This document shows, in pieces, positions 43,252 through 52,735 of a stretch of 64,000 bases of DNA. Source of the stretch: Tumebacillus lacus. GTDB lineage: Bacteria; Bacillota; Bacilli; Tumebacillales; Tumebacillaceae. Position numbers and translations under genes: made by a program. Location: assembly GCF_026410385.1 (NCBI RefSeq), contig NZ_JAPMLT010000014.1:62001-126000 (forward strand), in the 5' to 3' direction. The notes below the pieces were generated by a model. The model had not been told where the DNA came from. It made no database searches and was given only the letters and a program-made list of their open reading frames with translations. The stretch's first letter is position 1. The number at the start of each line of letters is the position of its first letter.

Positions 43252-44724
43252 ATGGCACAAGTGACCATCGTCGGGCTCGGTCCCGGCTCGTGGGCGGGGC
43301 TCCCGCTCGGGTCGTGGAACCTGCTCGACGAACAGACTCAGCAAAACGGTGCGATCCTGCTGCGCACCGAACGCCATCCGGTGGTAGACGATCTCCGCAA
43401 CAAGGGGATCGTCTTCACTGCGTTGGACAGCTATTACGACGCAGGAGACAGCTTTGAAGAAGTCTACAACCGCATCGCGGAGCACGTGATCGCGACGGCG
43501 AAGGAAAAAGGGCATCTCGTCTACGCGGTGCCGGGTCATCCGGGCGTGGCGGAGACGACCGTGCAACTGCTCCGCAAAAAAGGCCCGGAGGCGGGCGTCG
43601 CCATCAAGATCGGCCCCGGCCACTCCTTCCTCGACGACCTGTTTGCCGCCGTCGGCGTCGATCCGAACGACGGGACGCTGTTGCTCGACGGGACGAGCCT
43701 CCTGCCGCGCCAGATCAACCCGAGCCTGCACACGGTGATCGCGCAGGTGTATTCCCGCGACGTGGCGTCCGACGTGAAATTGACCCTGATGGGGCAGTAT
43801 CCGGACGACTACCAAGTCACCGTCGCCCGCGCCATCGGCATCGAGGGAATGGAGCGGATCGAGACGATGCCGCTTTTCGAGATCGACCGCCTCGACTGGA
43901 TCGACCACCTCACCTCCGTCTACGTGCCCGCCACGCTGGAGGAGCGCGTGATCAACCGCCAGCTCTGGCAGTTCCGCGACATCATCGCCGCCCTGCGCGA
44001 CCCGGACACCGGCTGCCCGTGGGATCTCAAGCAGACGCACCAATCCCTGCGCAAATACCTGCTCGAAGAAGCGTACGAAGCGGCCGACGCCATCGACCGC
44101 GAGGACTCGTTCGACCTGGCCGACGAGCTCGGCGACGTTTTGCTCCAGATCGTGCTGCACGCGCAGATCGGCTCGGAGGAAGGCACGTTTGATCTCTATG
44201 ACGTGATCCAGTCGGTCACCGACAAGATGATCCGCCGCCATCCGCACGTCTTTGCCGCCGCACAAGCGGATACGGCGGAAGACGTGGTGGCAAACTGGCA
44301 GGAGATCAAACAGCAGGAAAAGGCGGACGCGGGCGTGGAAGAGCTCTCTCTGCTCGACAGCATCCCGGTGTCGTTGCCTGCTGTGACGGCCGCTTACCGC
44401 TTGCAAAAGAAAGCGGCCGACGTCGGATTTGACTGGGATGATATGCAGGACGTATATGCGAAGATCAAAGAAGAAATAAATGAGTTGGAAGAGACGGACG
44501 ATAAAGAAGATGAGTTTGGCGACCTGCTGTTTGCGATGATCAATCTGTCCCGCTTCTGGAAGATCGACCCGGAAGAAGCGCTGTCCCGCACCAACCGCAA
44601 GTTCCGCCGTCGTTTCGCCTATGTGGAAAAGCGTCTGCGCGAGATGGGCAAAACGCCGGAGCAGAGCACGCTCCAAGAGATGGACAAGCTGTGGGACGAG
44701 ATTCGACATCAGGAAAAATCCTGA
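43252..44724 (+). CDS. mazG: YabN: tetrapyrrole methylase domain fused to MazG pyrophosphohydrolase
   Basis: A 490-residue two-domain protein. Residues 1-230 are a tetrapyrrole/corrin methylase-like domain starting VTIVGLGPGSWAGLPLGSWN, with VYAVPGHPGVAETTVQLL. From about residue 240 two MazG helical units follow (CPWDLKQTHQSLRKYLLEEA, EAADAIDREDSFDLADELGD, then a second EEINELEETDDKEDEFGDL), whose EExxE/ExxD residues bind metal and NTP. It hydrolyses abnormal NTPs; whether the methylase domain is active is unknown. It follows the SpoVB-like gene by 14 bases. Confidence 0.94.
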   Translation: MAQVTIVGLGPGSWAGLPLGSWNLLDEQTQQNGAILLRTERHPVVDDLRNKGIVFTALDSYYDAGDSFEEVYNRIAEHVIATAKEKGHLVYAVPGHPGVAETTVQLLRKKGPEAGVAIKIGPGHSFLDDLFAAVGVDPNDGTLLLDGTSLLPRQINPSLHTVIAQVYSRDVASDVKLTLMGQYPDDYQVTVARAIGIEGMERIETMPLFEIDRLDWIDHLTSVYVPATLEERVINRQLWQFRDIIAALRDPDTGCPWDLKQTHQSLRKYLLEEAYEAADAIDREDSFDLADELGDVLLQIVLHAQIGSEEGTFDLYDVIQSVTDKMIRRHPHVFAAAQADTAEDVVANWQEIKQQEKADAGVEELSLLDSIPVSLPAVTAAYRLQKKAADVGFDWDDMQDVYAKIKEEINELEETDDKEDEFGDLLFAMINLSRFWKIDPEEALSRTNRKFRRRFAYVEKRLREMGKTPEQSTLQEMDKLWDEIRHQEKS

Positions 44725-44840
44725 AAAATCAACAAAGAGCCCGCACCGATGCAGGAATTTGCAACCATCAGGACGAATTAGCAAGTGGAATTTTTTTTAA
44801 CCCACAGACATTTGTCACTTGAAAGGGGCATTTTTCGACA

Positions 44841-45113
44841 ATGAACAAAGTGGAACTGATCGCGGCAGTCGCCGAGAAGTCCGGCCTGAAGAAAAAGGAC
44901 GCAGAGATTGCGGTTAACTCCTTCCTGGAAACGATTGAAGAAGCGTTGAAAGCTGGCGACAAAGTCCAGTTGATCGGCTTTGGCACGTTCGAGACCCGCA
45001 AGCGTTCCGCACGCTCCGGCCGCAACCCGAAGACCGGCGCGGAGATCACCATTCCGGAATCGGTCGTTCCGGCTTTCAAACCGGGCAACAAGCTCAAGGA
45101 AGCGACGAAGTAA
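44841..45113 (+). CDS. hup: DNA-binding protein HU
   Basis: A histone-like nucleoid protein of 90 residues. The sequence [20 protein letters not shown] is the HU N-terminus. [20 protein letters not shown] with TGAEITIPE forms the DNA-embracing arm, followed by [24 protein letters not shown] precedes the ATG. rqcP starts 3 bases after its stop, so the two are coupled. No terminator separates them. Confidence 0.98.
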   Translation: MNKVELIAAVAEKSGLKKKDAEIAVNSFLETIEEALKAGDKVQLIGFGTFETRKRSARSGRNPKTGAEITIPESVVPAFKPGNKLKEATK

Positions 45114-45116
45114 TAC

Positions 45117-45410
45117 ATGCGTTTGGATAAATTTTTGAAGGTATCCCGGATCATCAAACGCCGCACCTTGGCCAAAGAAGTCTGTGACCAAGGCCGCATC
45201 GCGATCAACGGCCGCCCGGCTAAAGCCAGCGCCAAAGTCGCAGCAGGCGATGTCCTCACGATCACCTTCGGGACCAAGATCGTCGAGGCTCGCATTGAGA
45301 TGATCCAAGAGTCCGCGAAAAAAGAAATCGCCGCTCAGATGTACACCATCCTCTCCGAAACGCGCAAAGAAGGCGACCCCGCCTTGGATGACAGCGACGA
45401 CGAGGAGTAG
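45117..45410 (+). CDS. rqcP: RqcP-type S4-domain ribosome quality-control protein
   Basis: A 97-residue RNA-binding protein (YabO/Hsp15 family) that works with RqcH in Ala-tailing on stalled 50S subunits. The S4 domain is seen in MRLDKFLKVSRIIKRRTLAK, EVCDQGRIAINGRPAKAS and KVAAGDVLTITFGTKIVEAR, with an acidic tail. The start codon is 3 bases beyond the hup stop, the same arrangement as Bacillus hup-yabO. Confidence 0.95.
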   Translation: MRLDKFLKVSRIIKRRTLAKEVCDQGRIAINGRPAKASAKVAAGDVLTITFGTKIVEARIEMIQESAKKEIAAQMYTILSETRKEGDPALDDSDDEE

Positions 45411-45431
45411 GGAGACGGAGCCGGCTCAAAC

Positions 45432-45475
45432 AGAAGCATCCTGTCAGCGGAAACGCGGGCGGGGTGCTTTTCTTT
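45432..45475 (+). terminator. Terminator after rqcP
   Basis: AAGCATCC (45434-45441) pairs with GGGTGCTT (45462-45469, one G-T pair), followed by TTCTTTC. Confidence 0.65.
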
Positions 45476-45528
45476 CTGTAACCAAACACAACCCGGCCGC
45501 GTCCCAAACATAGGAGGTGCGAGTCGGC

Positions 45529-46107
45529 ATGTGGAAAAAAATCATTCTCGCCGCCCTGGCACTTGGGGCGGCTTTGTTTATTTATGGAGAAGCAAAGACG
45601 GAACAACAGGAGCTCGTCTCCTCATTTGGCGGGCTGACGCAGTTGGTCGTGCTCGACGGAATCGAGAAAAAGCGGGTGCTGGTGCTCGATGCCGGAACGC
45701 AGGAAGTCCAGTATGAGATCCCCGCCGGGAACAATCCGCAGGTGGAGGTCTCACCGAAACAAAAGCGACTCTATTTGTTTGACGGAGATCGCCTGAAAGT
45801 GATCGATCTGCAGAGCGGGCAGGTGCTGAAGGAGACGGACGTGCCGCATCGCGTCAAATACACGATCTATGCGGATTTCACCGAGATCTCCCGCGACGGC
45901 CGGACGCTCGTAACGGCTGCACTCGATGATGAGACGAGGACGGAGTGGGTCACGCTGATCGACACCGAGACGCTCGAAGTGCGCAGCACGGAGCCGCGTC
46001 CGTACGACAGCCTCGACATCGCCTGTGCAGGCCGTGACACCGCGCAGATGCTCGTCACCGACGCAACAGGGCACAGAGCCTGCTCGACGTCGCACAGGCG
46101 GTTCTGA
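45529..46107 (+). pseudogene. Exported propeller-like protein, 5' fragment of a frameshifted gene
   Basis: The first 192 codons encode an N-terminal membrane anchor or signal (MWKKIILAALALGAALFIYG) and repeats typical of YncE/WD40-like beta-propellers (VVLDGIEKKRVLVLDAGTQ, RLYLFDGDRLKVIDLQSGQ, TLVTAALDDET). Near 46062-46107 the frame runs off into CSTSHRRF and stops, while propeller-like sequence continues in the frame one base earlier. This fits a 1-base loss (or a sequencing error). AGGAGG precedes the start. No family name can be given. Confidence 0.6.
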
Positions 46108-46616
46108 AGCCGCGTGAGGGGGTGGAGACGAACGGGATGGATCTGCTCACCGCTGCCGAGCACGACGGAGACGGGTACATCCGGGTGCGGGAGGACGGCA
46201 CCGTCTATGAAGTGAACGGCCAAGACTTGAGCGTCACCCGCACGTGGAAGATCCCTCTCCCCCGATTGACGAAGGTCGTCAACGTGCGCGGACTTGCTTT
46301 GACGCCTGATGATCGGACGCTCATCGTCGGCGTGCTCGATCCGAAATGGATCGGCACCGGGTTTGACCGTATCCTGATGGTCGATCGGCAGACGGGTGAG
46401 ATTCGCGACACGATCAAGATCACCGACAGCGAAACGGCCCGCTCTCTCCAGTTGCTCCCGGACGGCACGATCGCCGTCTACGGCAACGGCTCCTACAAAA
46501 AAGGGGTCCACGACGTCATCGAAATCTACAACATCGCCGACACGGCGCACGTCAAACGCATCGCCGGCATCGAGTCGATCCCGATGCCGGTCGAAGTCCT
46601 TGGAACGGTTCTGTGA
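46077..46616 (+). pseudogene. Same propeller-like gene, 3' fragment
   Basis: The downstream frame reads SLLDVAQAVLKPREGVE from about 46077, then DGYIRVREDGTVYEVNGQDL, GLALTPDDRTLIVGVLDP, ILMVDRQTGEIRDTIKI and LQLLPDGTIAVYGNGS. These are more propeller-type repeats matching the style of the upstream fragment. An ATG at 46122 could restart translation, but without a strong ribosome site (GAGGGGGTGGAG lies close by). A terminator overlaps the stop, as expected for the end of one original gene. Confidence 0.6.
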
Positions 46617-46638
46617 AAACAGGGCCGTTTCTTTTTTT
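46603..46638 (+). terminator. Terminator overlapping the end of the split gene
   Basis: AACGG-TT-CTGT pairs with ACAG-GG-CCGTT around GAAA, followed by TCTTTTTTT. Confidence 0.85.
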
Positions 46639-46715
46639 AGTATTGAAGAGACGACCCCCCGCATAGATTGTACCAATACGAAATCTGGGAACTATCGACG
46701 GGGAGGAACAGACAA

Positions 46716-47015
46716 ATGCCGGACGATCGCATCCGAAATAAACAGTATCAACTCCACGAAGTGACTCTCAAAAACAGACAGAACCTGGAAGTCAACGGGG
46801 TGCTGAACGTGGAGAGCTTTGACGCTCACGAGTTTGTGCTCCAGACGCACTATGGATTTTTGGCGATCCGCGGGGAGAACCTGCACATCAAAACGCTCAA
46901 TCTGGAAGGCGGATTTGTCGCCATCGAAGGGTTGATCTACGACATGGGGTACTTTGACGAAGGTGTGTCGCCGGGTGAAAAGGCAAAAGGCTTTTTCTCC
47001 AAGCTGTTCAAATAA
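46716..47015 (+). CDS. yabP: Sporulation protein YabP
   Basis: A 99-residue spore-envelope protein of the YabP/YqfC family. The core is QLHEVTLKNRQNLEVNGVLN, VESFDAHEFVLQTHYGFLAI and GENLHIKTLNLEGGFVAIEG, then GLIYDMGYFDE. ATG 46716 follows GGGGAGGAACAGACAA; the in-frame ATG at 46668 has none. yabQ follows 33 bases later, the Bacillus order. Confidence 0.93.
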   Translation: MPDDRIRNKQYQLHEVTLKNRQNLEVNGVLNVESFDAHEFVLQTHYGFLAIRGENLHIKTLNLEGGFVAIEGLIYDMGYFDEGVSPGEKAKGFFSKLFK

Positions 47016-47048
47016 CGGGCGGGGTAATGCCGGAAAGGAGGAGGGGCA

Positions 47049-47729
47049 GTGACCCTCACGATGCAATACCTCACCGTGTTTGCGATGAGCGTCAGCGGCG
47101 CGGTGCTCGGCGCTGTGTACGACGTGTACCGCACCATTTTGAAGGAATGGAAATATCTTAGATGGATGGGATCGATCCTCGATTTCTCCTACTGGATCTT
47201 CGCCCTGCTCTGGGTGTTGTGGTCTTTGCACTGGGCCAATCACGTCGACATGCGGCTCTATATCTTCTTGATCATGGCGATCGGTCTCGGTCTGTACAGG
47301 CTCTTGCTGCGCAAGGCGGTCGTCGGCTCCACCGTCGGCATGGTCATGGCGGTCACGTGGTTCCTGCAGGCGGTGTGGCGGATCTTCCTGATCACCGTCG
47401 TCGGCCCGCTGCTGTGGCTGTGGCGACTGCTGCTGGCTCTGCTGCGCCTGATCGACCGCGTCGCGCGCGGGATCGAGAGCATCCTGCTCTGGCCGTTCAA
47501 GCCGCTGCTCCACACACTGGAATGGCTCGGACGCGTGCTCTACCGCTGGACGGTGCAGCCGTTGATCGAGCCGGTGATCAAGCCGGTCAAAAAGCAGATC
47601 GACGCGTGGATGCGTCCGTTAAGAAAATTTGCTAGTCAGACAAAGGCAAAGTGGAAAGGATTCCTGCGTCGCGTGGCGAATTGGTTAACAGATTCCGACT
47701 CGGATGAGAACAACCAAAAACGCGATTAG
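47049..47729 (+). CDS. yabQ: Sporulation membrane protein YabQ
   Basis: A 226-residue membrane protein required for the spore cortex. N-terminal helices (MQYLTVFAMSVSGAVLGAVY) are followed by the family-typical DVYRTILKEWKYLRW and LDFSYWIFALLWVLW, and further helices to about residue 135. A basic/aromatic cytoplasmic tail ends the protein. GTG 47049 after AAAGGAGGAGGGGCA. It lies between yabP and divIC as in Bacillus. Confidence 0.92.
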   Translation: MTLTMQYLTVFAMSVSGAVLGAVYDVYRTILKEWKYLRWMGSILDFSYWIFALLWVLWSLHWANHVDMRLYIFLIMAIGLGLYRLLLRKAVVGSTVGMVMAVTWFLQAVWRIFLITVVGPLLWLWRLLLALLRLIDRVARGIESILLWPFKPLLHTLEWLGRVLYRWTVQPLIEPVIKPVKKQIDAWMRPLRKFASQTKAKWKGFLRRVANWLTDSDSDENNQKRD

Positions 47730-47747
47730 ACAGGAGGAAGCCTCACG

Positions 47748-48113
47748 ATGACAAAGCCGGCCCGATCGAACGTTCTGTCCCTGCCAAAGGATCAGGAGAC
47801 GAAGCCGCATCCTGCAAAACAACCTGCTGGCAAAGGACAAAAACGCCGAGTGAAAGGGCGCACCGTGGTGCTGCTGGGCATCACAGCTTGGGCTGCGTAC
47901 GTGTTCTTCTTTGTCCAAACGCCGGATATGAACCGTCTGGAAGAGGATCAGGCGCGCCTCGACGCGCAGATCCAACAGGCAGCTCAGACGAATCAGGAAC
48001 TGCAAGAAAAAATCGACCAACTTCAAGATCCCGATTATATCGCAGAGCTCGCCAGGAGAAAATATATGATGGTCAAAGAGGGCGAAACCCTCTTCGTCGA
48101 GCCCAAACAATAA
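47748..48113 (+). CDS. divIC: Septum formation initiator DivIC/FtsB family
   Basis: A bitopic cell-division protein of 121 residues. A basic cytoplasmic N-terminus precedes one transmembrane helix (TVVLLGITAWAAYVFFFV). An extracytoplasmic leucine-zipper coiled coil follows (RLEEDQARLDAQIQQAAQTN...LQEKIDQLQD) and then the family ending YIAELARRKYMMVKEGETLF. It pairs with FtsL and DivIB at the septum. Located after yabQ as in Bacillus. Confidence 0.95.
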   Translation: MTKPARSNVLSLPKDQETKPHPAKQPAGKGQKRRVKGRTVVLLGITAWAAYVFFFVQTPDMNRLEEDQARLDAQIQQAAQTNQELQEKIDQLQDPDYIAELARRKYMMVKEGETLFVEPKQ

Positions 48114-48143
48114 GCTTCCAACCTTTGCTTTTCTTGGGCTCCC

Positions 48144-48172
48144 TTGAACTTTTCCCGATCTCTCGTTATAAT
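48144..48172 (+). promoter_or_regulatory. Sigma-A promoter of the S1-domain gene
   Basis: -35 TTGAAC (48144-48149), 17-nt spacer, -10 TATAAT (48167-48172). Confidence 0.8.
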
Positions 48173-48222
48173 TTTTTTAGTGGAATCTTTTTGTGTACCT
48201 TTAGAGGAGGAGCTTTTTTTAC

Positions 48223-48693
48223 ATGGCCATCGAATTGGGCAGCAAATTGGAAGGCAAAGTCACCGGGATCACGCATTTCGGTGCATTCGTATTGCTTCCT
48301 GGTAATGTGACGGGTCTCGTACACATCTCGGAGATCGCAGACACCTACGTCAAGGATATCAACGATCATCTGAAGGTCAACGACATGGTGCAGGTCAAAG
48401 TCATCAACGTAGACAAGGATGGCAAGATCGGCCTCTCGATCCGTCAGGCGAAAGAACCGGCTCCGGGCGCACCGGCACCGGCTCCCAAGCGCGACTTCGG
48501 TCCGCGCGGTGACCGTCCTCCTCGCGGGGATCGTCCGGGCGGCGGTCCGCGCGGCGGCAACCGTCAAGGCGGCGGCGGTCGTCTGAACTTCGAAGACAAG
48601 CTCAACCGTTTCATGAAGGAAAGTGAAGACCGTCTGTCCGCACTCAAGCGCAACGATGCGAAACGCGGCGGACGTGGCGGACGTCGCGGGTAA
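48223..48693 (+). CDS. yabR: S1 RNA-binding domain protein (YabR/general stress protein 13 type)
   Basis: A 156-residue protein with one N-terminal S1 domain (GSKLEGKVTGITHFGAFVLL, GLVHISEIADTYVKDINDHL, IGLSIRQAKEP). A long Pro/Arg/Gly-rich low-complexity linker (about 85-125) and a short conserved C-terminal helix (FEDKLNRFMKESEDRLSALK) follow. The RGG-like linker is typical of these RNA-binding stress proteins. AGAGGAGGAGC precedes the ATG. It has its own promoter and terminator. Confidence 0.92.
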   Translation: MAIELGSKLEGKVTGITHFGAFVLLPGNVTGLVHISEIADTYVKDINDHLKVNDMVQVKVINVDKDGKIGLSIRQAKEPAPGAPAPAPKRDFGPRGDRPPRGDRPGGGPRGGNRQGGGGRLNFEDKLNRFMKESEDRLSALKRNDAKRGGRGGRRG

Positions 48694-48707
48694 CACCCCG
48701 CATATAC

Positions 48708-48740
48708 CGGCATCCTGAATGACTCGGGATGCCTTTTTTC
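48708..48740 (+). terminator. Terminator after yabR
   Basis: GGCATCC pairs with GGATGCC, followed by TTTTTTC. Confidence 0.88.
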
Positions 48741-48771
48741 TAGTGACGAAACCTGAGTAAAATTCTCCATT

Positions 48772-48801
48772 TTGACACACCCTAGATCTTGTCTTTATAA
48801 T
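48772..48801 (+). promoter_or_regulatory. Sigma-A promoter of the small membrane-protein gene
   Basis: -35 TTGACA (48772-48777), 18-nt spacer, -10 TATAAT (48796-48801); perfect hexamers. Confidence 0.85.
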
Positions 48802-48872
48802 AAAATAGTTGTAGACCGGATTTTTGGGTATTCTTAATGGATAATCCTGAGTTTTGAGAGGTGACAAGTCTC

Positions 48873-49067
48873 ATGTTCTTGCTTGAAGGTATGACTTTGC
48901 ATCCGATCAGCGTCGGTATCTGCTTCCTGCTGTTCGCGATCCTGGCTCTTTCGACCATGTTCTCCATGGTCAAACAACGCAAGATGGGCCTCGCGGGCAT
49001 GATGTTCGTCTTCGCAGCGCTGCTGGTCTGGAGCGCGTACATCTCGGCATCCGTATCGGCTGTCTAA
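48873..49067 (+). CDS. Small two-helix membrane protein (DUF2759-like)
   Basis: A 64-residue protein with two hydrophobic helices (VGICFLLFAILALSTMF and MMFVFAALLVWSAYISAS) separated by the basic turn VKQRKMGLAG. This topology and turn resemble the DUF2759 small proteins of Bacillales; the match is by eye. ATG 48873 follows GAGAGGTGA with 8-base spacing. A very good promoter and a strong terminator suggest it is well expressed. Function unknown. Confidence 0.7.
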   Translation: MFLLEGMTLHPISVGICFLLFAILALSTMFSMVKQRKMGLAGMMFVFAALLVWSAYISASVSAV

Positions 49068-49075
49068 ACACCCGG

Positions 49076-49110
49076 AAAAAGCCTGCTCCCTCGCGGAGCA
49101 GGCTTTTTCA
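49076..49110 (+). terminator. Terminator after the small membrane-protein gene
   Basis: AAAAAGCCTGCTCC pairs with GGAGCAGGCTTTTT. Confidence 0.92.
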
Positions 49111-49228
49111 ATGCGTGCAATAATCAGAATAATGTTATTTTACATGAGCCGTGCACTTTTCATACCCCTCCACATACTGTATAACGTCAAGCGACAAAAT
49201 TAGAGAAAGTACGTGGAGGGAAATCATC

Positions 49229-49363
49229 ATGGGTTTTAATTTGAATGAGATGCAAGAGTACAGCGCGCTGAAATATCACGAACTGCGGATCGCCGAGCTG
49301 GAGTCGTTCTGGAAGCGGTTTGGCTATTGGCTGTTCGATGACAAAAAGAAACAAGCATCCTGA
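49229..49363 (+). CDS. 44-residue protein of unknown function
   Basis: A short charged protein (MGFNLNEMQEYSALKYHELR...) ending FGYWLFDDKKKQAS. It is largely helical with an aromatic patch; no transmembrane span. ATG 49229 is preceded by GTGGAGGGAAATCATC, a proper ribosome site, and a strong terminator follows directly, so it looks like a real gene. The open frame upstream to 49151 lacks a start signal. Confidence 0.55.
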   Translation: MGFNLNEMQEYSALKYHELRIAELESFWKRFGYWLFDDKKKQAS

Positions 49364-49365
49364 CG

Positions 49366-49407
49366 AAAAAAGCCACCGACCTTTGTGGTCGGCGGCTTTT
49401 TTCTATT
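49366..49407. terminator. Bidirectional terminator between two micro-genes
   Basis: AAAAAGCC-CCGACC pairs with GGTCGG-GGCTTTTTT; A and T runs on both sides let it work on both strands. It closes the 44-residue gene (plus) and the 35-residue gene (minus). Confidence 0.88.
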
Positions 49408-49510
49408 TGGCTTTGCGCGTGTATTTGCTGTACATCCACCAGATGGTGAGACCGACCAGCACGAGCACGCTGACGCCGATGAATGCGTACGACCAAAGAT
49501 AATGGCTCAT
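49403..49510 (-). CDS. 35-residue single-pass membrane protein
   Basis: ATG at 49510 is preceded by GGAGAGGGTACAATTTG, a good ribosome site. The product MSHYLWSYAFIGVSVLVLVG continues LTIWWMYSKYTRKAK: one transmembrane helix and a basic tail, expected inside. Codon use is like the neighbours. No family name is certain. It converges with the 44-residue gene on a shared terminator. Confidence 0.55.
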   Translation of the reverse strand: MSHYLWSYAFIGVSVLVLVGLTIWWMYSKYTRKAK

Positions 49511-49542
49511 CAAATTGTACCCTCTCCTTCGCATTCCAGTTC

Positions 49543-49571
49543 TTGTGATAGTATGTGTCATGTGATATAAT
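49543..49571 (+). promoter_or_regulatory. Sigma-A promoter of rpoE
   Basis: -35 TTGTGA (49543-49548), 17-nt spacer, extended -10 TGA-TATAAT (49566-49571). The leader to rpoE is about 110 nt. Confidence 0.7.
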
Positions 49572-49688
49572 TTCATTTGCTCCAGATGAAGAGAAAATGG
49601 AATATATTCTCTGTCTGTGGCTAAACTAGAGTATTGAATTTGTACGTTGTACATACATAGAAACGATTTCGAGAGGATGTGGCTAGCA

Positions 49689-50216
49689 GTGGCTGAAACC
49701 AACGCAATCTCGCTCAACGCACAAAACAAAGCCGAGATGTCCTTGATCGATATGGCATATGCGATCTTGAAGCAAACGAACAAACCGTTTCATTACCGCG
49801 ACTTGATGCAGGAGGTCGCCCGTCTCAAGGGCCTGACCGAAGAGCAAGTCACCGAGGTGATCGCCCGCCTGTACACGGAGATCAACATCGACGGCCGCTT
49901 TGTCTGCATCGGCGGCAACGTATGGGGCCTCAAGCGCTGGTACCCGACCGACAAGACCACCACGGAGAAGGCGACCGGCGGCAAGAAGTTTGTCCGCAAA
50001 GACATGGATGACGACGATGACTTCTTTGACGAGGAAGAGGAAGTCGAGGACGAGGATGATGCATTCGACGACTACGACCGCGTAGCGGACGACGACGAAG
50101 AGGCTGTGGAAGGCTTCGAAGACGAAGAGGTCGAAGGCGAGGAAGAAGAGATCGAAGGCGAAGAAGTCGAGGAAGAAGACGAGGTCGACTCCTACGACGA
50201 AGACGACGATTTTTAA
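49689..50216 (+). CDS. rpoE: RNA polymerase delta subunit
   Basis: A Firmicute-specific RNAP subunit that speeds recycling and increases specificity. The folded N-terminal HARE-HTH domain (AEMSLIDMAYAILKQTNKPF, FHYRDLMQEVARLKGL, NIDGRFVCIGGNVWGLKRWY) is followed by a long, almost entirely Asp/Glu tail (about residue 100 on). GTG 49689 gives MAETNAISLN; ATG 49677 is an in-frame alternative sitting on GAGAGG. It is upstream of pyrG as in Bacillus. Confidence 0.95.
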   Translation: MAETNAISLNAQNKAEMSLIDMAYAILKQTNKPFHYRDLMQEVARLKGLTEEQVTEVIARLYTEINIDGRFVCIGGNVWGLKRWYPTDKTTTEKATGGKKFVRKDMDDDDDFFDEEEEVEDEDDAFDDYDRVADDDEEAVEGFEDEEVEGEEEEIEGEEVEEEDEVDSYDEDDDF

Positions 50217-50249
50217 ATCCCAAACGTTTTGCAAACAAAACAGTCTGAT

Positions 50250-50285
50250 CCAGCCGCGAACCTGAAAAGGGGCGCGGCTGTTTTC
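50250..50285 (+). terminator. Terminator after rpoE
   Basis: CAGCCGCG (50251-50258) pairs with CGCGGCTG (50273-50280), followed by TTTT. Confidence 0.85.
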
Positions 50286-50296
50286 GCTGGACTCTA

Positions 50297-50324
50297 TTGA
50301 CAAACTTTTGCGGTGTGGTACGAT
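50297..50324 (+). promoter_or_regulatory. Sigma-A promoter of pyrG
   Basis: -35 TTGACA (50297-50302), 16-nt spacer, -10 TACGAT (50319-50324). Confidence 0.65.
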
Positions 50325-50344
50325 ACTAGAGGTTATTTTCAAGG

Positions 50345-50369
50345 AAAAACGAGATGTTCGTTTTTTTTT
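50345..50369 (+). terminator. Terminator-like hairpin in the pyrG leader
   Basis: AAAAACGA (50345-50352) can pair with TCGTTTTT (50358-50365), within a run of nine Ts. It lies between the promoter and pyrG. B. subtilis pyrG is attenuated at such a leader terminator by CTP level; here the stem is A-T rich and no GGG start run is seen, so the mechanism is open. Confidence 0.5.
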
Positions 50370-50420
50370 GTGCGCGGAAGAGAATGTTAAGATCATGCAG
50401 TACATAGGAGGAGCAGCTGA

Positions 50421-52031
<1,611 letters not shown>

Positions 52032-52059
52032 AACGCATGCAACACCAGGATAAGAGAAG

Positions 52060-52096
52060 AAGAGCCGGTTTCCCTAAGGGGAGACCGGCTCTTTGC
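52060..52096 (+). terminator. Terminator after pyrG
   Basis: AGAGCCGGT pairs with ACCGGCTCT around a TCCC/GGGGA inner helix, followed by TTGCG. The 225 bases beyond it, to 52323, hold no gene I can support. Confidence 0.8.
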
Positions 52097-52323
52097 GTGT
52101 GAGGAGGAGCAGTTCGACGCGCCACCGTTCTGGGAGCGGTGAGTGGATGTCGTGCGTCGGATCGGCGTGCTGTTCCGCTTGAGGCTGGCAAATCGTCTGC
52201 TCTCTCATCGAAAATTGAGCGAGAAATACGGGCATTTGCATCAGAAATGCGTCCCCCCTGCTCCTTTTGTCGATTTGCGGCCCTACACATTACGGATATG
52301 ACGGCTGTGAATGTCTTATACCT

Positions 52324-52701
52324 TTAGACTCCGGCCGTTTGTTTGGACTTCCAGACGGCGTACTCGATGAACTCTTTAAATTGCTCTTGGGTCAGGCCGC
52401 TTTCGGCAGCTTGTTTGGTGAGTTGGAGCCAGCCGAGATCGAGCTCCTTGACGATCTCGACCATCTCGGGGGCGACCTGATCGGCGAGCGCTTGAGCGGT
52501 GGTGTACGTTTTATCGATAAAAAACTCGGTCGGTACATGCAGCACCGTGCCGATCTTCTCTAAGAACTGGATGGAGGGGTTGTCGCGCACACCGCGTTCG
52601 ATGTCGCTCAGATAGCTTTTGGCACAGTCGGCCCGTTCGGCCAGCTCGCCGAGGCTCATGCCTTTTTCTTTGCGCAGTTGTCTGATCTTGGCTCCGAGCA
52701 C
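52324..52701 (-). CDS. SinR-like helix-turn-helix regulator
   Basis: A 125-residue DNA-binding protein. An N-terminal Cro/CI-type HTH (GAKIRQLRKEKGMSLGELAE, CAKSYLSDIERGVRDNPSIQ) is followed by a C-terminal SinR/SinI-type dimerisation motif (LGWLQLTKQAAESGLTQEQF, KEFIEYAVWKSKQ). This suggests a biofilm or sporulation regulator like SinR, but its targets are unknown. GTG 52701 follows AAAGGAGCGAAGACC; the frame upstream of it crosses the promoter and is rejected. Confidence 0.85.
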   Translation of the reverse strand: MLGAKIRQLRKEKGMSLGELAERADCAKSYLSDIERGVRDNPSIQFLEKIGTVLHVPTEFFIDKTYTTAQALADQVAPEMVEIVKELDLGWLQLTKQAAESGLTQEQFKEFIEYAVWKSKQTAGV

Positions 52702-52735
52702 GGTCTTCGCTCCTTTCCAACTAGGCGGTACACCT

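Noticed and set aside
46062-46122. Programmed -1 frameshift in the split propeller gene
   Set aside because: No X-XXY-YYZ slippery heptamer or downstream pseudoknot was found near the junction; mutation or sequencing error is simpler.
52139-52327. 62-residue plus-strand frame after pyrG
   Set aside because: No ribosome site, atypical composition, and it overlaps the end of the SinR-like gene on the other strand.
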